Positions 8,347 to 14,486 of a DNA stretch of 14,486 nucleotides are shown piece by piece (position 1 is the stretch's first letter; the number at the start of each line of letters is the position of its first letter). Origin of the DNA: Agrocybe praecox (taxonomy: Eukaryota > Basidiomycota > Agaricomycetes > Agaricales > Agrocybaceae); assembly GCA_964017145.1 (NCBI GenBank), contig CAXHKQ010000270.1:1-14486 (forward strand), read 5' to 3'. A program made the translations under genes and the position numbers. The notes under the pieces were generated by a model that was given only the letters and a program-made list of their open reading frames with translations, ran no database searches and was not told the origin of the DNA.

Positions 8347-8534
8347 AACAGTACGCCGTGTACTGCTAACAGTGCTGCTTAATCCAAATGAACTGCCGCG
8401 GTACTGCCGACGGTACTGCCACAGGACTGTGCTAGAATAGGACGAGAAGACAATCGCGGACTGTGCGCTCGGACTGATAAAACTAAGCTCAGTTTCGCTA
8501 TTAGTCCCAGATAGTCCGAGACTATCTCTGTACT
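8347..8534. repeat. G(G/T)ACTG-dense repeat element, copy 2
   Basis: Direct-orientation copy of 6626-6818. The core 8392-8466 matches 6671-6746 with two substitutions and one 1-nt deletion. The first 27 nt differ at two positions, while the rest is clearly more diverged. It keeps CAGTAC at 8348, GTACTG at 8359, the paired GTACTGCC units and the GGACTGTG motifs. The distance between copies is 1721 bp. The first ~80 bp of copy 1 are absent, so copy 2 is truncated or copy 1 is extended. Confidence 0.88.
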
Positions 8535-8729
8535 GTTCATAAATGACAGAACACAGCAACACGCTCTCTTCACGCGCAGCGTACAACAACAATGTAACAC
8601 GAGCGTGTTATTCACGTGGTACGCGTAGTCGTATTCAACTTTGAGCCCAGTTATATGATAGCTATTTTCATCATAAAAAAATATAAAAATTTTTATCGTG
8701 TTGTGAAAAATCAGACTTACAAAGTAACA

Positions 8730-9729
8730 AAAAAGTATCCAGATTATACACATAGGGACCGAGTAATATCAAAGAGAAAGGATGAAATAACGCCGTCGCG
8801 TTACCTGGGGCGTCTACTGTTAAACAAGATATTGGAAAAGAGTAGATCGAAAGGTGTACTTTACAAGATAAACTTGAATACCAGTGTACAATATTGGATT
8901 TCAGGTGAGGTTTACAGGTCAGGTCATACACGCAAACGAAGCTTTCCATTAGTAAACAATTGTTAATTGTAGGGAAACTAAATCTATTGGTCGAAGTACA
9001 TGAGCTATCAATAATTTATTTGTCTACATTAAATTGTCCACAGTTATTTGGAAGCAAACAAAAAAGATTCGTTTATTCTTATTTATAATATGAACCGTTT
9101 ACATCTTGCAGATTCGTTTCCATCGACCAATCTTTCAGTACCTATCACACCCGAACAATTATGTTGCCTACACCATCCTTGATTGTATGGATTTTGTATG
9201 GTGGTAGTATGGAAGTGAAAATATAATTATTTGGGTGCGTTTCCGAGGCGTCGCGTTGAGCCATGGGTTCCTGTTGATGGGCAGATAAAAAGTATTTGCA
9301 CAAAGATATCCTGGAGACGCACACGCTGCCATAGGAAAATGGATATTGCATTACTGAAAGATGCTTCAGCACGACATAGACTTTAAGCACACTGCTCAAA
9401 CAGATGAACAGCCTTCCCAAATTTGCCGGAATTATGTACAGAGATGATTGAATTTCAGGAACACCCAACAAAATATTGTAAAAACACAACCTGAAGCCTT
9501 TCCCCAGTAATAAAACATTTCGTTCTTATTTATGGCAATTTCTCAACTTCTAAATTCAACTCAGTGGCCGAGGTCCACAATTTTCTCCAAGACCTTATCC
9601 AATAAGATTACGCATTGTTCAATGAACATTTCCACATTTGAACAAAATGTGTTTTCAGGCTCTATAGAAAGCCTGGAGGCAAAACTGTTGAGCGATGTAT
9701 GGTGTTCTTATTTCTATGTCCGCAACTGA
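8730..9729 (+). pseudogene. Decayed Tc1/mariner-type transposase
   Basis: Translated fragments occur in the order and roughly the spacing of a Tc1-family transposase. The open frame to 8966 ends with NTSVQ and RKRSFPLVNN, resembling the RKKPLL region after the second helix-turn-helix. In the same frame after a stop, WSKYMSY (8988 on) resembles WAKEH. GGS (9200) and FGC (9230-9238) resemble GGGSVMVWGC, with about four extra codons between them. ADKKYLHKDILETHTLP (9281-9331) fits the KY..ILE..LP region. MLQHDIDFKHTAQT (9361-9402) is the QDNDPKHT catalytic region, here with D-to-I/F changes but keeping D, KHTA. The C-terminal SIESLEAKLL (about 9661) resembles SMPRRLEAV. Several stops and at least two frame changes show it is long dead. 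The first catalytic aspartate region (near 9050) is not recognisable. Terminal repeats were not found, so the limits are approximate. Confidence 0.75.
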
Positions 9730-9747
9730 ATATCGCGTTGGTAGAGT

Positions 9748-9811
9748 GGGTAGCTTAGTCGGGCTTTGGAATTATAAATTATAAATAAGTGGTTCGAATC
9801 CCCAACTACCC
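9748..9811 (+). mobile_element. tRNA-like unit / SINE head (plus strand)
   Basis: A-box TAGCTTAGTCGG (9751-9762) and an exact B-box GGTTCGAATCC (9791-9801) lie between GGGTAG (9748-9753) and CTACCC (9806-9811), which would pair as a six-base acceptor stem. The whole unit is only 64 nt. The T-arm stem has two mismatches, and the anticodon region is the AT-rich ATTATAAATTATAAATAA, which cannot form a normal arm. It is therefore a tRNA pseudogene or SINE head, not a working tRNA. The sequence after it (to about 9990) may be SINE body, but I cannot prove that. Confidence 0.65.
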
Positions 9812-10174
9812 GTGTCGTCAAAACAGAGAACGTGCAATACGTGATAGACAGATTGCTATGCACAAAAACCACTAGTTCTTAAGAGAGCCAAGTGAAAAAC
9901 ACCGATAGACCGCTGATCTCGTTCTAGTAGAAGCTGCCTGTTGGTAAATAACCTGTAAAAGCTTCGTATTTCAAATACAGCCGCCCAACACTCCTTAATG
10001 AGGTGAATTGGATGTAGATGATGATATTTTATTTAGGTCTGAAGTTTCACCCCTGAAAGCAGCTCTTCATAGGTTCAAACAACTACGTTCTATGGGAGTG
10101 AAATATTTTATAGACAATGTAATAATAGGCCTTTTTCGGTATTACATTTCTATACTACTACTGGAGTCCCTATA
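9812..10174. other. Non-coding DNA, possible repeat body
   Basis: There is no supported ORF and no recognised domain. The first part may be the body of the tRNA-derived element just upstream. The last part runs into the hAT-like end. Confidence 0.4.
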
Positions 10175-10187
10175 GGATCCGCCCCTG
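10175..10187 (-). mobile_element. hAT-like terminal motif (right-facing end), tentative
   Basis: GGATCCGCCCCTG is the reverse complement of CAGGGGCGGATCC, a common start of hAT-type terminal inverted repeats. It faces the motif at 5977 in inverted orientation, and composition changes sharply just to its right, as expected at an element edge. The flanking 8-mers of the two ends do not match, so a shared insertion is not shown. Confidence 0.4.
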
Positions 10188-10241
10188 GCTCACCACCCAT
10201 TTCCAGCATAGTTCATCGCCCAACCACCGGTTTGCTTCGCT

Positions 10242-10284
10242 GCAGCAGCAGCAGCACCACCAGCTGATCTGCTGCTGCTGCTGC
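10242..10284. repeat. CAG/CTG triplet hairpin
   Basis: GCA repeated five times (10242-10256) and TGC repeated five times (10270-10284) are exact reverse complements around a 13-nt spacer. Five CAG units thus face five CTG units and would fold into a perfect stem in single-stranded DNA or RNA. It lies at the left edge of the CpG-rich region, upstream of or within the proposed leader. Confidence 0.9.
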
Positions 10285-10528
10285 ATCGCATCATCGTCGC
10301 TCATCGTCGTCGTTGCGCATTTTGTTGTCAGTTGCTCCCGGACCGTCGTACCATTCACTCGCGATTCTCTCGTCGTTCGCCGCTTGTCGTGTTGCCTTCG
10401 CGTAAGCGCCAGCGCTCGTGCACGTGAAAAGTGTTTTGTTTACTCGCGTCGCCACCACCGCGTGCCGAAAGAGGGTGGCGGATCTGCGAAATAGGCGCGC
10501 AACAACCCCACACACTCCCACACCACAA

Positions 10529-10550
10529 ACACACACACACACACACACAC
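10529..10550. repeat. (CA)n microsatellite
   Basis: Eleven uninterrupted AC units, preceded by interrupted CACA-rich sequence from about 10508. It lies between the two candidate initiators. Confidence 0.92.
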
Positions 10551-10888
10551 GTATTGTAATCTCGCGCACATCTCTCTGGTCTACTGCTGCTATCTGCTAT
10601 TTGTCCCACTTGGGTAATAGCGCATGTTCTTCGATTGGCTGACTGAGACGCTCAGTGTTTGTGTGATTCCTTCCTCTGTTTGGGTGTGTCTTCTGGTTCA
10701 AGTTCGCAAACCAAGAAGATTTGTGTGTGCTTGTTGACGTACAAGCAAGCTCATTAAAATCACGAGTACGTCAGACGAAAACACACACACACTTTAAATC
10801 GACATCTGCGCCCGCACGATTGGCGGCGCGAGTCATAAACTATTCCCGGTGCGAATGCACACAGACGACGGGCGCGCACTCCTCGAGT

Positions 10889-10905
10889 ATTATTATTATT
10901 ATTGT
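10889..10905. repeat. (ATT)n short microsatellite
   Basis: Five to six ATT units inside the CpG-rich region. This explains poly-Tyr and poly-Asn in the overlapping frames. Confidence 0.85.
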
Positions 10906-11400
10906 TGCGCGCTGCGCGGCTCTGCGACGACGATTGATGCAATCAAATCGATCACACAGAGCATACGCGAATGCGCAAACAAGCATCGCGTCCGAATATA
11001 TCGATATCGCGCAGTGCGGAATAATAGTGCTTTGTGTGCGTGCGAGCGAGTCGCGTCGATCACAGAAATAGACGGTGGCGGTGGTCGTTTTAGTGGCTTG
11101 CATGCTAGTTTGATACATGCTCAGTCTGCTCGGTCTCTGGACCGCATCCGGACCCGTACGATTTATAGTGCGGTGCACGGAACCAACCAACCAACATTGT
11201 GGCGGGCATCGCACCCGAGCGGACCACCAAACCACCACCGCCGTCTCGCCGAAAAAGGAAAGCGGTATCGATTTTCCCAACGCAGGAGGCGCGAACGCAT
11301 GCGAGCGTTGAATGTGACACGCAGGGGATAAGTCGGGAGACGAGCGATATGGCGAATGGCTTGGAGTTTTGACGAAGTCGGACACTTCTATCGGAGAATC

Positions 11401-12280
11401 TGTGTAGCACAATATTCCACGTATTCCGGGAAACGTTGAATGATATTAACTAGGTCATTTATTGTATTCCAAGTTTGTAGAAAATAATTATTCAATCTAT
11501 AGAAGTTATAACTGTTATAAAGTGCGAGTCTATTCCTTCTACTACGATAGTTTGAAACTGGGATTTTTTCGTCATATTCAAACGGCTATTACAAAAAAAC
11601 TATCAAAGACATCTTGTTCGGATTTATGTCCATCAATAGCTTCACATGTACCCTATCATTTTGAGAATTTGTTGATCTCACACTTGAGTCATTCCTCTCC
11701 AGCAATGAAAACAACCTATTTTCCTACTTTCTCGATTATTTTAAATTGAAGCCTGGAATTACGTGTCTTATCGACAATAATGAGAGTTAATCGGGAAGCG
11801 CCAGATTTCATGAGTACAGCGGGGCGGATTGAAGCCATCACACGAGCGAAAGAATCGTTATATTGACCACTTTGGTTGAAAGCGCTCGTGAAATGCGTAT
11901 GGAAAATGTGGCTGTAAAATAGTGTTTTTCGTGATTTCGAGCCTATTTTAGCGGTTTTTGATTAAATTGTGCGTAAAATTTATATTTTGTCGTTGGTTAC
12001 GATGGTATTAACTGTTTTGTAGGTTTTAAGACATTTTTGTCCAATGCTTTCTGCTGATCCCTTCACAAATATACCTTTGACGACCTCCCACTTTGGCGAT
12101 ATTTGTAATATCCCACGTTTACTGTACTCGAAATATATTTTCTTTCTATCGCTAATTGAAATTCGTTGCAAGATGCATGATTTCGCACGCAGTATTCCAC
12201 TTCCCGCAAATAATCGTTTTTCAGCACAAACATCGACATTTTCAACATCGCAGTGTGCTTGCAACGTACTCTTCATCAAA
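11401..12280. other. AT-rich non-coding DNA, probable intron
   Basis: Composition returns to the AT-rich background. The 95-codon frame at 11462-11749 has no domain or coding bias. A CpG-richer patch lies at 11790-11900. If the gene model at right is correct, this stretch is part of its first intron. Confidence 0.45.
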
Positions 12281-12555
12281 AAAATCATGTTTGGTGCTAC
12301 AACCCGTAGGTCTTGACCTCCCTTGTATACTCCACTTGTATTTGAAGAGTAGCAGGGCTTCGTAACCGGTTTCGGGTTTGAAAGATGACATGGGGTTAGC
12401 ACATCGCTCTAAAGAGTAACCCTAGGCAACATTTAACATCCTTCCTGTGGATCATCGTGTGGATAAAACCAAAAACTTTCACCTACTCCCGAGATTCGAA
12501 CCCGGGACCTCCCGCTCGTGAGGCAAGCACTCTATCACCTACACCACTCAGACGA
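12281..12555 (-). mobile_element. tRNA-derived SINE (minus strand)
   Basis: On the minus strand the head has an A-box region TGGTGTAGGTGA (12535-12546) and a B box GGTTCGAATCT (12492-12502). The anticodon arm forms five pairs including G-U around loop CTCACGA, giving CAC in the anticodon slot. The T arm pairs fully around TTCGAAT. The head resembles Val- or Gly-type tRNAs. The acceptor ends do not pair and a body of about 180 nt follows toward lower coordinates, ending near an A run at about 12279-12285. This is the best-preserved tRNA-like head in the window, and it shares GCGGGAGGTCC with the SINE at 7330-7575. I do not assign a named family. Confidence 0.75.
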
Positions 12556-13300
12556 CTCTTATTCGTTTAAAAAATAGTTGTATGTTGAAGATCTAAGTCT
12601 CACCTTTCTTTTGGTATATAAAATGGCCACCTAAACCATCAAACGAACCCAGCAACGAATACATCATCGTTTTCCTTACAATTAACAAATGAACAATTAC
12701 ACTGGGTAACAAAAATCAAGTCATGTCGATTATCGTCCTTCTGTATATACTTTTCTGACGTGCTTTTATCTCCTAATCACGAATCCGAAAAGAAAAAATG
12801 ATTTTCAGGAAGGCTTTTTAATGGCGTAAGTTGTATTTTTTGACATGACCTCAGACAATTGCCCATATCTCATGTTTTAATTTTCGTAGGCCGATCTGCC
12901 GCACATCACATGAAAGCTTATTAAATATCCTACAATTTATGTGAATATTGTTTTCGAGTGATGTTGATAGTTTAAGTGTTACCGAACAACAAAAGTAGAA
13001 AATAGTGAGAAAAGTGTTAAAATAATTAAAATAAAATCACGCAAAAAACTTGTTAGTTAATAAAACTTGAAATATCACCAGTTTTGTTCCAACTGTCTCT
13101 TAGCTTGAGACATTATTCCACTATGACGTCTATAACTTGAGATTATCTTGAGATGTTAACACATATCGTTCGAATGTTGAAACTTTGTGAATATACAATA
13201 AAACCGTTGAGAAAATGTGCACAGGCTTCAGACCGGAGACATATTAACCAACCTGTTATATGGTTCGGAAAGACGATAAGACGACGTAAGTGATTCTGGA
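12556..13300. other. AT-rich non-coding DNA, probable intron
   Basis: No ORF above 65 codons with any support. A GTCATGTC/GACATGAC pair (near 12720 and 12842) and three CTTGAGA motifs at 13104-13157 are the only patterns noticed, and both may be chance. Confidence 0.45.
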
Positions 13301-13970
13301 TACTGCAAACCGTCACGAACAGCCAATTCCGCTCCGTCATCGAAAGTCTCTCGACTTATCATCCCCCGTACGTGGTATTACACATCCCACATCCAACGTG
13401 CGTCGTCAGTTTCGGTTTCAACCGGATTACGGCGAGGGTGACGTGCAGAGTACATTATATACGACGTACCCGAACGCGTGCTCCACAATAAACGCTCTTC
13501 TGCGTACAGAACGCTCCATTTGTCTTTGATTACCATCGTGCCGCACTCCAAAAACCGCACACGACCGCGCGCACTTTAACTTGTAGCGTTCAAACTCAAG
13601 CACTTGGATACATAGTACACACAACCGTGTCCGCTCTACGTTGGTCTGTGTTAACACACCCAGCCCCAAGACAAATTTCAATCATCTATTGTTATGATCA
13701 GTTATGAATGAAGAACTCATTTAGGACAAATGTTTTCTAGATACAGAACCGCCCGAACACAGATCTTCATCTTCAAATTCGAACGATAACTTGGACATCT
13801 GTGCCGTTTTCGGACATACGTGATTCAATGTTTGCCTTCACACTCACAATGAGATTGATGAAGTGAATTATGAGTGGATGCCGCTTCAAGAATTGTATTT
13901 CTAAAGCAAAGATCAGAAGTAATAAACCGATTTCGGGTCTGAAAAGCAGGTGATACGTCCAGTGTTAAAC
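13301..13970. other. CpG-richer non-coding patch upstream of the exon
   Basis: From 13300 to about 13670 the sequence is richer in CpG, with a TCAGTT initiator-like motif at 13406-13411 and a TTATATAC TATA-like motif at about 13454. It could hold an alternative promoter or a 5' exon of the gene at right, but no splice structure is convincing. From 13680 to 13970 it is AT-rich. At 13925-13944, 18 of 20 bases match 12364-12383 inside the SINE body. Confidence 0.35.
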
Positions 13971-14159
13971 CGCCAAAGCGGTAATTGCCCCACCCTCCAC
14001 CCCGGGGCCCACGGCACCCGGCCGGGGCATTAATTGCGTTGCTGCGCGCCCGAGCGCCGCACAGACGACCGCACGATTACGTCCACAAGGGGCTCGGCGT
14101 TCGCGGCGTCCGCGTCGGCAGCGCACTCGTCGCCGCGCGCCGCCTTCCAGCACGCCGCC
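13971..14159 (+). other. GC-rich leader or upstream exon sequence before the start codon
   Basis: This very GC-rich stretch precedes the ATG. A frame in phase with the CDS is open from 14034 (TAA at 14031) but has no ATG and is Ala/Ser/Arg-rich, as random GC-rich DNA would be. It most likely contains 5' UTR or the end of an intron. Candidate acceptors are CGCACAG ending at 14061 and CCTTCCAG ending at 14150. Confidence 0.45.
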
Positions 14160-14426
14160 ATGTCGCAGATCCGCAAGATTAAGGACATGCGGCAGCAGCA
14201 GCAGCAGCAGTCCGGCGGGGCTGGTTCGCCGATGGCGCAGACCAAATCGGCTGCCGCCAAATCGACGATGGCAGCGGCGGCTGCCCAGGCGGCTGGCGGA
14301 AAGTCGCCGCAACAGCAGCAGCAGCAGCAGCATGGACCGGGGCAACAGTCACCGCCCGCTGGTGGTGGTAAAATCATCGGCAATGTGACGCCGCAGAAGA
14401 AGCTGCAGATGATGGACAAGGATGAG
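14160..14426 (+). CDS. N-terminal coding exon of an unrecognised Gln/Ala-rich protein (partial)
   Basis: The ATG at 14160 has a strong context (CGCCGCC before it). It begins a frame with MSQIRKIKDMR, six Gln (residues 12-17), a Ser/Gly/Ala/Lys-rich stretch with a five-Ala run (38-42), seven Gln (51-57), a Pro/Gly-rich linker, and KIIGNVTPQKKLQMMDKDE (residues 71-89). Codons are strongly GC-rich at third positions and both CAG and CAA are used for Gln, as in real insect coding exons. GAG followed by GTATTG at 14427 is a plausible splice donor; reading through would give a stop after only three more codons (92 aa, ending 14438). A possible acceptor CCTTCCAG ends at 14150, but the frame is also open back to 14034, so the 5' boundary is uncertain. 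Low-complexity Gln/Ala-rich N-termini with basic residues are common in nuclear and RNA-binding regulators, but no domain is visible and I do not recognise the gene. Confidence 0.65.
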
Positions 14427-14486
14427 GTATTGGAATGAGCTTAGCGACGTTATTTTAATCGATTTGACAGCAGTTCACAAACGTGT

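Larger units (their letters stand above)
10188..11400 (+). promoter_or_regulatory. CpG-rich probable promoter and 5' UTR region of the gene at right
   Basis: CpG and GC content rise abruptly at 10188 and fall again after about 11340. The stretch holds triplet runs (CAG/CTG, TCG, ATT), CA repeats and GTGTG-rich sequence typical of insect 5' leaders. Initiator-like TCAGTT (10328-10333) and TCAGTG (10653-10658) fit the arthropod TCAGTY consensus. An ATTGG (inverted CCAAT) lies at about 10634, 20 bp before the second. Downstream elements near +28 fit only partly. Large overlapping ORFs on both strands (10849-11331 and 10840-11412) are low-complexity and unsupported. The link to the exon at 14160 is inferred from strand and order only. 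Confidence 0.5.

Noticed and set aside
9145..9489. 114-codon minus-strand ORF
   Set aside because: It is antisense to the Tc1-like transposase remains, whose family motifs are on the plus strand.
10840..11412. 190-codon minus-strand ORF and an overlapping 160-codon plus-strand ORF
   Set aside because: Both are explained by GC-rich, stop-poor DNA. They contain runs of Ile, Tyr or Asn from the ATT repeat, have no domain, and are opposed to each other.
11462..11749. 95-codon plus-strand ORF
   Set aside because: AT-rich codons, no domain, and a length expected by chance in AT-rich DNA of this size.
11980..12402. 140-codon minus-strand ORF
   Set aside because: It overlaps the SINE body and has no recognisable motif; it was judged a chance frame.
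12481..12560. Functional tRNA gene
   Set aside because: Anticodon and T arms fold, but the acceptor stem does not pair, the D arm is poor, and a SINE-like body follows directly.
13965..14345. Minus-strand ORF with a Leu-rich, signal-peptide-like start
   Set aside because: The Leu run is the complement of the CAG/CAA glutamine codons of the plus-strand exon; it is a shadow frame.

Overview
This window looks like non-coding, repeat-rich DNA from an animal nuclear genome, most likely an insect and plausibly a dipteran such as a mosquito. The background is AT-rich but CpG is not depleted. There are three clear tRNA-derived SINE heads plus a fourth tRNA-like unit, a decayed Tc1-type transposase, many microsatellites, and one GC-rich exon full of mixed CAG/CAA glutamine runs. 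Nothing suggests bacterial or organellar DNA: there are no dense ORFs, operons, rRNA or intact tRNA. The species is an inference.

Layout. Positions 1-5976 are non-coding. They hold a near-perfect hairpin at the left edge (2-66), two longer inverted repeats (1651-1815 and 3503-3690), and a diverged tandem duplication whose first copy has an expanded TGG run (2617-2957). Between these lie AT-rich tracts with patches richer in GC. Positions 5977-10187 form a block of nested mobile and repetitive DNA. In order it holds a hAT-like terminal motif, a dense G(G/T)ACTG element (6548-6832), a tRNA-derived SINE with a triplet array in its anticodon region (minus strand), a second SINE head (minus), an inverted pair of exact 22-bp tandem arrays (7597-8294), a second copy of the G(G/T)ACTG element (8347-8534), the remains of a Tc1-like transposase (about 8730-9729), a tRNA-like unit (plus) and a second hAT-like terminal motif facing the other way.

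Positions 10188-11400 are sharply different: CpG-rich, with many short GC-rich runs, CAG/CTG and CA repeats, and arthropod-type initiator sequences. I read this as the promoter and 5' untranslated region of a plus-strand gene. AT-rich DNA with another SINE follows (about 12281-12555), which would be the first intron. The window ends in a GC-rich coding exon (14160-14426) that encodes a glutamine/alanine-rich N-terminus and ends at a plausible splice donor. The rest of the gene lies to the right of the window.

No complete protein-coding gene and no intact mobile element was found. The least expected structures are the two G(G/T)ACTG elements and the inverted 22-bp array lying between them.
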